Origin: Paracrocinitomix sp039939375
GTDB lineage: Bacteria; Bacteroidota; Bacteroidia; Flavobacteriales_D; Crocinitomicaceae
Length of the DNA: 64,000 nucleotides
Direction of reading: 5' to 3'
NCBI GenBank assembly: GCA_039939375.1
Contig: JBDVJO010000003.1
Span: forward strand, 124,001-188,000
Shown here: in pieces, positions 26,358 to 35,077 of the stretch
Layout of the letters: every line of letters starts with the position of its first letter
Numbering within the stretch: position 1 is the first letter of the stretch
Translations under genes and position numbers: made by a program
The notes under the pieces: model-generated
Databases searched by the model: none
Seen by the model: only the letters and a program-made list of their open reading frames with translations
What the model was told of the DNA's origin: nothing

Positions 26358-27851
26358 ATGACTGAAACAAAGTACGATTTAATTGTAATTGGTGGTGGAC
26401 CAGCTGGATATGCGGCTGCAATGAGAGCGATAGATTTTGGCAAGAAAGTATGTTTAATAGAAAAAGCCAAAGTTGGAGGAGCTGGAGTTTACCATGGAGC
26501 CCTTTCTTCTAAGACGCTTTGGGAGCTTTCGCAAAGAGTAAAAAACGTGAATGAAACCATTGTTTCCTTAGGTCGTGATCGATTTGAATTATCTTGGGAA
26601 GAAGTTAAAAAAACCTTAGAAGAGGCAGTTTTTGAACGTAAGTTTCAGTATTCGTGTCATATTAAGCTATTAAAAACGAATCGAGCAGATCTTTTTACTT
26701 ATGCCAGAGGTTACGGGAAAATTATTGACCCACATACCGTAAAGGTTACCAAAGAAGATGGTACCATTGAAGATTATCACTCCGAGTACATAATTATAGC
26801 AACAGGTTCTACTCCTAGAACGCTTCCTAACATTGCTACAGATGAAAAAATCATCATGACTTCTGATGGAATCGATCAAATTGAAGATTTCCCTAAAAGT
26901 TTAGTAATTGTTGGAGCCGGAGTAATTGGTTGTGAGTATGCTACCATTTTCTCAAATTTTGGAAAAACTAAAGTGTATTTAATTGACCGATCTGATCACA
27001 TTCTTCCTTTTGAAGATGATGACATTTCTAGAATTGTTGCAAAGAATCTAGAAAAACACGGAGTCACTATCCACCATAAAGCGTCATTAGACCGCATGGA
27101 AGTTATTGATGGTGAGGTTGAGTATGAAATTACTTGTGATGGTAAAAAAGAAATCATCCGCGTTGAAAAAGCATTATTATCCGTAGGTCGAATTCCGAAC
27201 ATTAGTAATATAGGAATGGAAGAACTCGGAATAGAAATGGGCAAATCTGGTCGACACATAGGAGATGACGATACCCAAACGAACATTCCAAATATATTTG
27301 CTGCGGGAGATGTTTCGGGAAGAATCGCACTAGTTAATATGGGTGAAATTGAAGCAAGACATGCCGTAGAACGCATGTTTGGTGGAAAATCTGAACGATT
27401 ATCATATGACAATGTTTGTACGATTATGTTCTTAGAACCTGAGGTTGCTTCTGTTGGTTTAAATGAGAAACAATGTATAGAACAAAACATTCCGGTTAAG
27501 ATTGTGAAGCTTGATTATTCTGTAATGGCAAGAGCAATTGCCATGCGAAAAACCCAAGGTTTCTTTAAAATCATTGTAACCAATGATGATGAAATGAAGA
27601 TTCTAGGCATGCGTGCAGTTGGAGAACATGCCTCAAGTGCAATACAAGCAGTTGCCTTATTGATTAAAACAAAACAAGGAATTGCTGAACTTGCTGAATT
27701 GGTGCACCCCCACCCTTCTATAGTAGAAGGTGTGCAGGAATGTGTTAGAATGTTAATGAATAAATCTATTTTCAAATCTTCAGTATTTAAAGATAAACTT
27801 GCCTGCTACAGTTTAGTGGATGGAGTAAAAACACCTTTACAGCGACTATAA
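26358..27851 (+). CDS. FAD/NAD(P)-dependent oxidoreductase related to dihydrolipoamide dehydrogenase, lacking the redox cysteines
   Basis: The 497-residue flavoprotein has the class I pyridine nucleotide-disulfide reductase fold. The FAD Rossmann motif is VIGGGPAGYAA (about 10-20), the NAD(P) motif GAGVIGCEYATIF (about 181-193), the second FAD motif FAAGDVSG, and a C-terminal dimer domain with the base-pair motif HPHPSIVEG. At the place of the CxxxxC disulfide (GGTCLNVGCIPSK in classical members) it reads GGAGVYHGALSSK: Gly43 and Ala48 replace both cysteines. It therefore cannot do disulfide exchange in the usual way; NAD(P)H oxidation or transhydrogenation is possible. The next gene starts in its stop codon. 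Confidence 0.85.
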   Translation: MTETKYDLIVIGGGPAGYAAAMRAIDFGKKVCLIEKAKVGGAGVYHGALSSKTLWELSQRVKNVNETIVSLGRDRFELSWEEVKKTLEEAVFERKFQYSCHIKLLKTNRADLFTYARGYGKIIDPHTVKVTKEDGTIEDYHSEYIIIATGSTPRTLPNIATDEKIIMTSDGIDQIEDFPKSLVIVGAGVIGCEYATIFSNFGKTKVYLIDRSDHILPFEDDDISRIVAKNLEKHGVTIHHKASLDRMEVIDGEVEYEITCDGKKEIIRVEKALLSVGRIPNISNIGMEELGIEMGKSGRHIGDDDTQTNIPNIFAAGDVSGRIALVNMGEIEARHAVERMFGGKSERLSYDNVCTIMFLEPEVASVGLNEKQCIEQNIPVKIVKLDYSVMARAIAMRKTQGFFKIIVTNDDEMKILGMRAVGEHASSAIQAVALLIKTKQGIAELAELVHPHPSIVEGVQECVRMLMNKSIFKSSVFKDKLACYSLVDGVKTPLQRL

Positions 27852-28279
27852 TGAAAAAAACACTGCTTTTCATCTTCATTTTATCTAGCATCTTGTCTTT
27901 TGGGCAAGGTAAGGATCAGAAACTACAAGGAAAGTGGGTGCTCTTTGAAGTGATAGACAACACAACTGGCTTAACAGTTCCGATCACTCATAAAAGCGAT
28001 ATAGATTACACTTATTATATTGAATTCATAGACACCTTAGTTAAGTATAACTTAGAGGTTAATAAATGTGAGAATGAGTTTTCAGTAAATAAGAAACGTG
28101 AAATAGAGTTTAAATACTTTAGCACCTGTACTGAGTTTTGTTGTGATGATGAATTTTCTGGATTATTAAATTATGAGGAGTGCACCAAGTACTTTATAAA
28201 AGAACCAAAAACAGAAGATGCGAAGCAAACTTTAGTCATGATCTCTGAAGAACGTATTTTCTATTTCAAAAAAGTATAG
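27851..28279 (+). CDS. Secreted lipocalin-like small protein, unknown function
   Basis: The 142-residue protein starts with a signal peptide (to about LSFGQ). KLQGKWVLFEVID at the mature N terminus, followed by alternating strands and a cysteine-rich stretch (CTEFCCDDEF), recalls small lipocalin-like or DUF-type extracytoplasmic proteins of Bacteroidota. The ATG overlaps the stop of the flavoprotein gene (TAATG), so the two are co-translated. A strong bidirectional terminator follows. Confidence 0.65.
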   Translation: MKKTLLFIFILSSILSFGQGKDQKLQGKWVLFEVIDNTTGLTVPITHKSDIDYTYYIEFIDTLVKYNLEVNKCENEFSVNKKREIEFKYFSTCTEFCCDDEFSGLLNYEECTKYFIKEPKTEDAKQTLVMISEERIFYFKKV

Positions 28280-28287
28280 ACATAAAA

Positions 28288-28317
28288 AAAAACCATTTGT
28301 CGAAACAAATGGTTTTT
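28288..28317. terminator. Bidirectional rho-independent terminator
   Basis: A 13-bp perfect stem (AAAAACCATTTGT / ACAAATGGTTTTT) with a CGAA tetraloop, between the convergent small secreted protein gene and rplS. It serves both strands. Confidence 0.92.
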
Positions 28318-28338
28318 CTATATAATTTGATAAAGAAA

Positions 28339-28704
28339 TTACTTTGCTGTAACCGCTCTTCTTTTCTCTTTGATTCTTGCAGATTTTCCTCTTCTTTCTC
28401 TGAAGTAAAAAATTCTTGCTCTTCTTACAGCACCAACTTTATTGATGTCTACTTTCTCAATGAATGGAGAAGTAACTGGGAAAATTCTTTCTACACCAAC
28501 ATTTCCAGAAATTTTTCTTACTGTAAAAGTTTCAGTTGATCCTGACCCTCTTCTCTGTAAAACAACTCCTTGAAATTGCTGAACTCTCTCTTTAGTTCCC
28601 TCTTTAATTTTATAATGAACAGTTACAGTTGCTCCTGCTTTAAAGTCAGGAATTTCAATCCCTGTGCTCATTTCTTTTTGTACGTCTCTTATTAAGCTAT
28701 CCAT
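28339..28704 (-). CDS. rplS: 50S ribosomal protein L19
   Basis: The 121-residue protein contains the L19 core: a GATVTVHYKIKEG strand pair, FQGVVLQRRGSGSTETFTVR and VGVERIFPVTSPFIEKVDI, then a basic C-terminal tail rich in Arg/Lys. L19 sits at the 30S-50S interface of the ribosome. Length is normal for the family. It is transcribed alone from a good Bacteroidota promoter (28782-28811), through a leader with a stable hairpin that may mediate feedback control. Confidence 0.98.
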   Translation of the reverse strand: MDSLIRDVQKEMSTGIEIPDFKAGATVTVHYKIKEGTKERVQQFQGVVLQRRGSGSTETFTVRKISGNVGVERIFPVTSPFIEKVDINKVGAVRRARIFYFRERRGKSARIKEKRRAVTAK

Positions 28705-28725
28705 GATAATGTCTTTTCAAAATTG

Positions 28726-28744
28726 CCCAAACCTCTCATTTGGG
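28726..28744 (-). promoter_or_regulatory. Hairpin in the rplS leader, possible L19 autoregulatory element
   Basis: CCCAAA / TTTGGG with a 7-nt loop, 22 nt upstream of the rplS ATG on the minus strand. Ribosomal-protein leaders often bind their product; a flavobacterial L19 leader class has been proposed in the literature as I recall, but I cannot test membership. Confidence 0.45.
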
Positions 28745-28781
28745 GGTGCAAACTTACGAATAATTCCGTAGAAATGCGGCA

Positions 28782-28811
28782 CAAAGATAATTATTTTTTA
28801 TTGATTGCAAA
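28782..28811 (-). promoter_or_regulatory. rplS promoter (-33 TTTG, -7 TATCTTTG)
   Basis: On the minus strand TTTG (28808-28811), 18 nt, TATCTTTG (28782-28789) matches the Bacteroidota -33/-7 consensus well. It begins directly after the 3' end of the lipoprotein gene and leaves a leader of about 70 nt. Confidence 0.75.
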
Positions 28812-29573
28812 TTATTCTTGAATCGCATATTCAAGTATCTCTGTTTTAACGTTATACTCATGATAGATTTTAATCCAGCCGAGTTTTGTTTCGCCATCTA
28901 CTTCTTTTGTAAAGGCTACATAAACCGCTTGCATTTCTGCCATATTATTGCAGGTATGATCGTAATTATAAACATGAATTGAAATCGTATCATTTACATT
29001 TTGTGAACCTGAACTATATGAATATTCGGATGTTCTCAAAGTTTCTGTTTCGGAAGTAAAATTATCAGTTTTAGAGATTACATCCCCTATTGCGTGATAA
29101 ATCAATTTATCTGAAATTTCAGCAGCATAGTGCGTTGATGACTCATTTGCGCAATGCTCACCAGTAGTTACCCCGAAATAAACTGGATTACTTCCGTTAT
29201 AAGTTGTGTCACTGAAATGATAAAGCGTGTCTCCGTTTAGTTCTTGATGGAACTTTAGATTTGATTGCGGATCAAGTGTAATGTTTTCCCAGTATCCACC
29301 TGCACCGAGACCTCCCCCAGTTTGACTTATTAAAGTGAAGTCAGCTGTTGATTGGCAATTTAACATGATTTCTAATTGATCATTGACCTCAATTCCAGAG
29401 GCAATATATCCCAAATCTGTTCGAACTATCATTCCAGATGTATCACCAATTGTGATTTGATTTGGACTTGTAATCGAATAGTCTTCGCAAGGTTCCACTT
29501 CTGGAATTACAGGATCATCTTGGCAGGAAAATAAGGCAAGCGGCATCACCGCAAAAATTAAATACTTTTTCAT
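28812..29573 (-). CDS. Lipoprotein of unknown function
   Basis: The 253-residue protein has a lipoprotein signal with lipobox LFSC (Cys17), then an acidic linker with many prolines. The body is strand-rich with several polar repeats (SDTTYNGSNPVYFG, YAAEISDKLIYHAIGD) and ends in a hydrophilic helix. The residue after Cys is Gln, without a known retention signal. It precedes rplS on the same strand, but rplS has its own promoter. No family recognised. Confidence 0.75.
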   Translation of the reverse strand: MKKYLIFAVMPLALFSCQDDPVIPEVEPCEDYSITSPNQITIGDTSGMIVRTDLGYIASGIEVNDQLEIMLNCQSTADFTLISQTGGGLGAGGYWENITLDPQSNLKFHQELNGDTLYHFSDTTYNGSNPVYFGVTTGEHCANESSTHYAAEISDKLIYHAIGDVISKTDNFTSETETLRTSEYSYSSGSQNVNDTISIHVYNYDHTCNNMAEMQAVYVAFTKEVDGETKLGWIKIYHEYNVKTEILEYAIQE

Positions 29574-29741
29574 TTTATATTGTTTTGGTTACTTGATATC
29601 ACGTATCCAAATTAAAATAGGTTGGATTTTTTAAGAATAAAATGTGGCACAACCTTTGATTTTATAAGTTTGAGGCTGTAACTATTTAATAGTTAAGTCG
29701 TTTATAAAAGAGCAAAGATTTACAAACTAAAAACTATCGTC

Positions 29742-30233
29742 ATGAACCAGATCAAACCAAAACTAGCCATACTCGGATTCACGTTAACTGTAATCGCGCT
29801 TCTGATTTTAGGATCTTCATTCGCTCACCCAATTGACGACTATTACAAAGCACATAAAAGCGATACCGGAATGGAATCTAAAAAAGTTCCACCTAAAATG
29901 GCCTCTTTGTTTGTGGATGAAGACTATCCTGAAGCTATAGAAGTGCTTAAGGCTATGTCATCTTTGAAGTATCTCAATTTTTATGGCGACAAAGCCAAAA
30001 TTGAAAAATATGCAACTAAAGCAACGGCTGCCAAAGGCAACTACACCCAACTTTTAGATGAAGTTGATGGCAGTAGAATTGTAAAAGTATTTGGAGAAAA
30101 GAAAAACGGGAAAGTGCGTAAAGTCATTGCTATTGTTCAAACCAAGTCTCAATTCTTATTGCTGATTGGCAAAGGGAAACTAACGAATAAGCATATTGGA
30201 TATTTACCTGAATTATCTAAGGAGATTCAATAG
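29742..30233 (+). CDS. Small membrane-anchored or secreted protein, DUF4252-like
   Basis: The 163-residue protein has an N-terminal hydrophobic signal/anchor (about 8-27). The rest is helix-strand alternating with DEDYPEAIEVLKAMSSLKYL and a C-terminal strand pair ending KSQFLLLIGKGKL. The pattern recalls the DUF4252 family of short Bacteroidota proteins, but this is a recollection. The 3' end is followed by a 600-bp non-coding repeat tract. Confidence 0.6.
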   Translation: MNQIKPKLAILGFTLTVIALLILGSSFAHPIDDYYKAHKSDTGMESKKVPPKMASLFVDEDYPEAIEVLKAMSSLKYLNFYGDKAKIEKYATKATAAKGNYTQLLDEVDGSRIVKVFGEKKNGKVRKVIAIVQTKSQFLLLIGKGKLTNKHIGYLPELSKEIQ

Positions 30234-30239
30234 AGGTGA

Positions 30240-30810
30240 TCTTGCACGTCTGTTGTTATCTTGTTCTAGAGTATAGAGTATAGAGTATAGATTTGATCTT
30301 GCACATTTTTCATTCTCTTGTACTTGTACTTAGAGTTTATAAGTAAACATTCAACCGGGTTGTACGAATTCAAGTCTTTGTTCTTTATTCTTTAAGCAAA
30401 CGTAGAGAGCGATCTATAGTCTTAGAGCATAGATTTGATTGGGGAAAAAGTTTAACTGGGTTGTACGAATTCAAGTCTTTGCTCTTTAATCTATAAGCGA
30501 TCTCGGCTCAGCAGAGGGAGCGATCTATACTCTTAGAACATAGATTTTAGAGTATAGATTTGATCTTGTCCATTTTCTCTTCTCTTGCGCTAGGAATTAG
30601 AGTAAATATTTGATTAGGTAATAGTTCAGCAGGGATGTACGAATTCAAGTCTTTACTCTTTAATCTTTAAGCAAACGTAGAGAGCGATCTATAGTCTTAG
30701 AGCATAGATTTGATTGGGGAAAAAGTTTAACTGGGTTGTACGAATTCAAGTCTTTGCTCTTTATTCTATAAGCGAACGTAGGGAGCGATCTATAGTCTAC
30801 GAACGTCCAT
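30240..30810. repeat. Nested non-coding repeat tract (275-bp period, ~101-bp subunits)
   Basis: No convincing gene lies in 30234-30863. The core TGTACGAATTCAAGTCTTT occurs at 30361, 30462, 30636 and 30738. The spacing alternates 101, 174 and 102 nt, so the first two copies and the last two copies form two nearly identical blocks offset by about 275 nt. Shared flanks include AGAGAGCGATCTATAGTC and GATTGGGGAAAAAGTTTAAC. A 7-nt tandem AGAGTAT x3 sits at 30268-30288. Confidence 0.85.
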
Positions 30811-30828
30811 CTCGAAACCTACCTACCC

Positions 30829-30857
30829 GTTCGACTGGCTCAGGGTAAACTGCTCAG
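30829..30857. repeat. Dispersed repeat core at the 3' end of a SpoIIE gene
   Basis: GTTCGACTGGCTCAGG then GTAAACTGCTCAG shares the TTCGACTnnGCTCAG-TAAACTGCT core found several times in the repeat block 60712-61111, also just past a SpoIIE gene end. Confidence 0.6.
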
Positions 30858-30863
30858 TTGATT

Positions 30864-33800
30864 TCAGATTTCCATCTGAAAACCAACTACGCAAACATCA
30901 TCAATTTGCTCGTGATCACCCATCCACTCAACTAAATGCTTATCTAGTTTTTCTTTCTGAATCGCATAATCATCATTGCACCCTTCAAGAATTAGTTGTT
31001 TCATGGTTTTCACCTTTAACTTCTTACCTCTTTCTCCTCCAAATTGGTCGGCGTAACCATCAGATGTCATATAGAACTTTAATCCGTTTTTTAATGGAAT
31101 GACATGCTCTTTGAATACCTGACTGTCTGGAGTAAATCCTGCAACTGCAACCTTCGTAGCTTTAATTTCTTCTAATCCGTTTTCATCTACAATCCATAAG
31201 GGTCTATTTGCACCCGCATACCTCAACTCTTTTGTATCCAAATCGATCATACAAACAGCAGCATCCATTCCATCTTTAGTAGAGCCTTTTTCGCCATCTT
31301 GCTTCAATGAACGTTTAATGGCAATGTTTAACTCTGAAAGAATCAATCCTGGATTGACAATATTTCTTTCTTCTACGATAATGTTTAATCGGTCAGAACC
31401 AATCATACTCATAAATGCTCCCGGAACTCCGTGACCTGTACAGTCTGCACAAATAAACACCAGTTTATTTCCTGTTTTCGTAAACCAATAAAAATCACCT
31501 GATACGATATCCTTAGGCTTAAATAATACAAATGAATTTGGCACCCACTTCTTCATTTCTTCTTCAAGTGGTAATAAGGCCTCTTGAATACGTTGGGCAT
31601 AGTTTATACTATCTTCTATTTCTTTCTTTTGTTCATGCAGTACTTCATTCTTTTCAGAAATTTCTTTCGTTCGTTCTTCCACTACCCCTTCTAGCCAAAT
31701 ATTTCGCTTTTTTAATCGAGCAGAGAAAATTCTAAACCCAACAAAGAATAAGATGAGCATTGCCAGAACGTAGCCAACGTACGCCAATGCTGTTCTATAC
31801 CATGGCGGACTTATAGAAAATGAAAATGTTGCCTCCTCAGATGTCACGCCGTAAATGTTACGTCCTTTCACTTTAAAGGTGTAATCCCCTTCATGTAAGT
31901 TCGTGAAATTAGACTCTGTTTTACCGCTCCATTTTGACCACTTTGAACTGTATCCCTCAAGAATGTAAGAAAATTCGAGTGGGTGCCCTCCGCTGAATGA
32001 TGGTGAAGCAAATGAAATAGCTATATCGTTATTCGTATAATCTAAAGAGACATTAAAGTCTTTAGGTTGAGTATTAATAATTTGCCCCTCACTATTAAAT
32101 GAACCATTAAAAGCAACAGAGTCTGTTCCTACCATAAATTTTCTGATGAGCACGTTCACCTCATTATCATAGTTCTTAATCGCATTCTCTTTGTATCTAA
32201 TTAATCCATCAACAGTCCCTACCCATAACACGCCGTTTTCTTCTAAATAAAACTCATTAATTCTTCCATAATCCACTCCGGCAAAGGGCTTTGTCACAAA
32301 CTCTTCTGCAACTTTATCAAAATATGCAATGGAATAATTGTCCTCACTGTACCAATCTCGGTTTGCTGATGTTTCTAAAAAAAGGAATTGCTCACTAGAA
32401 CTTAAATCATGAAAAGGTTGGGTTTGAAACATTCCCATATAGTTAAGTGGATCTTCTTGCTCCTCTGGAGTCAGCTGCGCTTTCATTGTTTCTTCATCAA
32501 TGAAATAATCTAACCCTTCTTTTGATCCAAAGACAAGACTGTCGTTGTAAATCATAGGCTTTCCTAAATCATCCAACAATCCGTCAAAATCACCAAACAT
32601 ATCTACTTTATATCTTTCCCCTCTCATGTCTAATCGATACGCGCCGTTAGCCACCGTACCAACCCAAATCACTCCTCTTTTATGTGGGTTTTCACAAATA
32701 CCTAAAACAGTGCTAAAGGCCTCATCATAGGAGTATTTCTCTACCATATTTTTATTGTAGACATGAATACCAAAAGATCCGGCCGACACTATCAATTCCT
32801 TTTCAGGGAGGTATAAAATCTTATTCGCACTTTCTTGAGAAGTAGTCTTCAAAACAAAACCGTCTCCGTTATTTGTTTCGTAAATTCCTTGAGATGTTGC
32901 CACTAATAACTTATCGTCTACTTGCTCAAACCCCCAAACTTGTGAATTAATTAAGCCAGTATTTTCAAAGACCTTTGGTCCAACCGAACTTTGTCTAAAT
33001 AAACCATTTGATGTTCCTAAATAGAGCTTGCCTTGATATCTACAAATAGCTTGTACGCTTCCATCTATGCCGTGCATTGCAGAATAATAAGATAAAGGAG
33101 AATAATAATCCATCATGGCCATTCCGTTTCCTGTACAAATCCACAAATTTTGGTCTCTATCTTGAAAAATACTTTTGACATCATTTGAAGCCAATCCGTT
33201 ATTCTTGTCAAAATGCCCAACCAAATTCCCTTCTGCATCTATGATATAAACACCAGTAGTAAAGGTCCACAAGGCGATATTTCCGTCAGCTAATTGGATG
33301 GATCCAAAAATCCCTAATGAGTTCAATGAAACGGGATTGTTATCTGGTAATTGACGGAAAAACTTGTTTTTATACTTCCAAATTCCAATCTCTTGAGTAA
33401 TTACTAATAGTGAGTCATCATCCAGTTTGTGGACACCAAAAACACCTAAACCTCTAACATTTTCTGTTCCTCTTAAACGTTCTAAGTCGTCTTCTACGTA
33501 TTGAACAATTCCTATTTCACGCGCTCTGACATGAAAAATTCCGTCCACCATAAATGAGGTGTGAAAAGAAGAAGTTTCTGTTGGATAAACGGCTACAATT
33601 TCTTCAGTTTCAATGTCGTACTCAAAAAATACGCTTTGCGCCTGAAAATAAACTTTTGAAGTGGTTGTTTCAATGTTCCATATTTCTGAAAAAAACTGAT
33701 CGTCCAAGGGAATTTTTTCGAACAAAGAATGATATTGAATTTGCCCTGATTTATCGCCTTTTAAATAACCAAAGTCTCCCATTGTTCCCACATAAACCCT

Positions 33801-34073
33801 TCCGGTAGAATCGGTTCCGATTGCCCTTACATAAGAACCCGCTTGAACCTTAACATATCTCCAATAAGCCCCATCAAACTCCAGCACTCCGTTTCCTGTT
33901 CCAAAATACATTACTCCCCTATTGTCTTGTGTTGCACAATAGATTTCTGGATTATATTCTTTTCCGTAATCTCTGGTTGAATAATTTATAATAGATGGTG
34001 AGGCTTCTTGACCGAACGAAACAGTTAAGAATGTGGTAAAAATTGTTAGTAAAAGTAGCTTCAGGGTTTGCAT
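30864..34073 (-). CDS. Two-component-type sensor propeller protein with SpoIIE/PP2C phosphatase output
   Basis: The 1069-residue protein starts at ATG 34073 with a signal peptide (MQTLKLLLLTIFTTFLTVSFGQ). About 650 residues of Reg_prop-type beta-propeller repeats (NLWICTGNGMAMMDYY, VLWVGTVDGLIRY) form the periplasmic sensor, followed by a Y_Y_Y domain (about 690-755) and one TM helix (ALAYVGYVLAMLILFFVGF). A coiled coil and a SpoIIE PP2C-like phosphatase domain (about 845-1069) complete it, with metal-binding aspartates in IVSGDFYW, CADCTGHGVPG, SDGYADQFGG and IDDVCVVGF. Unlike hybrid two-component members, no histidine kinase or response-regulator part is present. It resembles a transmembrane receptor that dephosphorylates a partner protein. 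The ligand is unknown. Confidence 0.9.
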   Translation of the reverse strand: MQTLKLLLLTIFTTFLTVSFGQEASPSIINYSTRDYGKEYNPEIYCATQDNRGVMYFGTGNGVLEFDGAYWRYVKVQAGSYVRAIGTDSTGRVYVGTMGDFGYLKGDKSGQIQYHSLFEKIPLDDQFFSEIWNIETTTSKVYFQAQSVFFEYDIETEEIVAVYPTETSSFHTSFMVDGIFHVRAREIGIVQYVEDDLERLRGTENVRGLGVFGVHKLDDDSLLVITQEIGIWKYKNKFFRQLPDNNPVSLNSLGIFGSIQLADGNIALWTFTTGVYIIDAEGNLVGHFDKNNGLASNDVKSIFQDRDQNLWICTGNGMAMMDYYSPLSYYSAMHGIDGSVQAICRYQGKLYLGTSNGLFRQSSVGPKVFENTGLINSQVWGFEQVDDKLLVATSQGIYETNNGDGFVLKTTSQESANKILYLPEKELIVSAGSFGIHVYNKNMVEKYSYDEAFSTVLGICENPHKRGVIWVGTVANGAYRLDMRGERYKVDMFGDFDGLLDDLGKPMIYNDSLVFGSKEGLDYFIDEETMKAQLTPEEQEDPLNYMGMFQTQPFHDLSSSEQFLFLETSANRDWYSEDNYSIAYFDKVAEEFVTKPFAGVDYGRINEFYLEENGVLWVGTVDGLIRYKENAIKNYDNEVNVLIRKFMVGTDSVAFNGSFNSEGQIINTQPKDFNVSLDYTNNDIAISFASPSFSGGHPLEFSYILEGYSSKWSKWSGKTESNFTNLHEGDYTFKVKGRNIYGVTSEEATFSFSISPPWYRTALAYVGYVLAMLILFFVGFRIFSARLKKRNIWLEGVVEERTKEISEKNEVLHEQKKEIEDSINYAQRIQEALLPLEEEMKKWVPNSFVLFKPKDIVSGDFYWFTKTGNKLVFICADCTGHGVPGAFMSMIGSDRLNIIVEERNIVNPGLILSELNIAIKRSLKQDGEKGSTKDGMDAAVCMIDLDTKELRYAGANRPLWIVDENGLEEIKATKVAVAGFTPDSQVFKEHVIPLKNGLKFYMTSDGYADQFGGERGKKLKVKTMKQLILEGCNDDYAIQKEKLDKHLVEWMGDHEQIDDVCVVGFQMEI

Positions 34074-34115
34074 CTTTTTTTTAGGCAAGCGTTATATTTA
34101 TCAAAAATAACAAAA

Positions 34116-34517
34116 ATGGCCAAAGAGATTACTTTAAAGGAAGTTATAGCACATGTTGAAAAATTTCACGATTCATTCGGGATAGGAAATAATCATGAAC
34201 CAACTACCAATTTAACTGAAGATGAAATTACTTTACGCTACAATTTAATGCGCGAAGAAAATGATGAATACTTAGAGGCCGCAAAAAATAATGACTTAGT
34301 TGAAGTAGCAGATGCTTTGGGTGATCAGCTGTATATTTTGTGTGGAACTATTTTAAAGCATGGAATGCAGCATAAAATTGCCGAAGTTTTTGAAGAAATT
34401 CAGAGAAGCAATATGAGTAAGTTGGATAAAGACGGAAACCCTATTTACCGTGAAGACGGAAAAGTATTGAAGTCTGACCAATACTTCAAACCAGATATTG
34501 CTTCAATTCTAAATTAA
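34116..34517 (+). CDS. MazG-like nucleoside triphosphate pyrophosphohydrolase
   Basis: ATG 34116 (MAKEITLKEV) gives 133 residues; a longer upstream frame overlaps the divergent signal peptide and is unlikely. The all-alpha NTP-PPase motif is visible as LMREENDEYLEAAKNND followed by VEVADALGDQLYIL, the EExxE...ExxD metal site. Such enzymes hydrolyse (d)NTPs to NMP and PPi (house-cleaning) or act on phosphoribosyl-ATP. No his genes are near, so a house-cleaning role is favoured. Convergent with the next gene, overlapping by 4 bp. Confidence 0.85.
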   Translation: MAKEITLKEVIAHVEKFHDSFGIGNNHEPTTNLTEDEITLRYNLMREENDEYLEAAKNNDLVEVADALGDQLYILCGTILKHGMQHKIAEVFEEIQRSNMSKLDKDGNPIYREDGKVLKSDQYFKPDIASILN

Positions 34518-34921
34518 AGTTGAATACCTGATTTCCAGGTATATTTTTTCTCTATTCGATCGGATTTTTTTCCTTGTACGGCATAAAGTGCAATCAGTAA
34601 ACTGATGTAAAACAATACGAAAAAACCTGCGGTAAGCAGCTGACCGTTTAATTCATATTCTCCTATTAGAAAATGGAATAAAAGTTCACCTATCGGAATA
34701 ATGAATATGAGCAATAAGGCATTTCTCTTAAATAGATAAACTTTTTGTAGGATTGAATAATTCTTATTGATCCAAGCTTGGCGCTCTTCGTTCTTGTCTG
34801 TTTTTGGCTCGGCGATTTTTGATTTGAGCAACATAAGTCCTTTTAACCAATCGACAACTTTTGCCAAATAGTACAAATAACAAAGAATACTTATTACATA
34901 TATCCAAGTGTGACCTTCCAT
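34514..34921 (-). CDS. Small membrane protein of unknown function
   Basis: The 135-residue protein has an N-terminal helix (about 5-22), a conserved-looking charged middle (AEPKTDKNEERQAWINKNY) and two further TM helices (about 68-86 and 97-117), ending in a basic tail. No family recognised. Its 3' end overlaps the MazG-like gene by 4 bp. Confidence 0.6.
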   Translation of the reverse strand: MEGHTWIYVISILCYLYYLAKVVDWLKGLMLLKSKIAEPKTDKNEERQAWINKNYSILQKVYLFKRNALLLIFIIPIGELLFHFLIGEYELNGQLLTAGFFVLFYISLLIALYAVQGKKSDRIEKKYTWKSGIQL

Positions 34922-35019
34922 AGCATCTACTCTAAATATACTGAAAACCAGTGACTGAAGTTACAGAACGTTGGAAGCTTAACAATTGTTTAAATTCTTA
35001 TTAATTCTGATCAAAATAA

Positions 35020-35053
35020 AAAGACCCTCCAGAAATGAATCAGGAAGGCCTTT
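35020..35053 (-). terminator. Terminator of gyrB
   Basis: On the minus strand AAAGGCCTTCC pairs with GGAGGGTCTTT, 11 bp including G-U pairs, around a 12-nt loop, followed by a T run. Located 25 nt after the gyrB stop. Confidence 0.75.
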
Positions 35054-35077
35054 CTAACTTAAATTAAAATTTTAAAA

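Noticed and set aside
29600..29670. AGGTTG...CAACCT inverted repeat
   Set aside because: Six-base arms with a loop of about 25 nt in an AT-rich stretch are expected by chance.
30240..30810. Possible CRISPR array
   Set aside because: Copies are spaced 101-174 nt with similar, not unique, intervening sequence, repeats are long and imperfect, and no cas genes are present.
30240..30860. Short open frames in the repeat tract
   Set aside because: No frame of useful length with coding character; stop codons occur in all frames.
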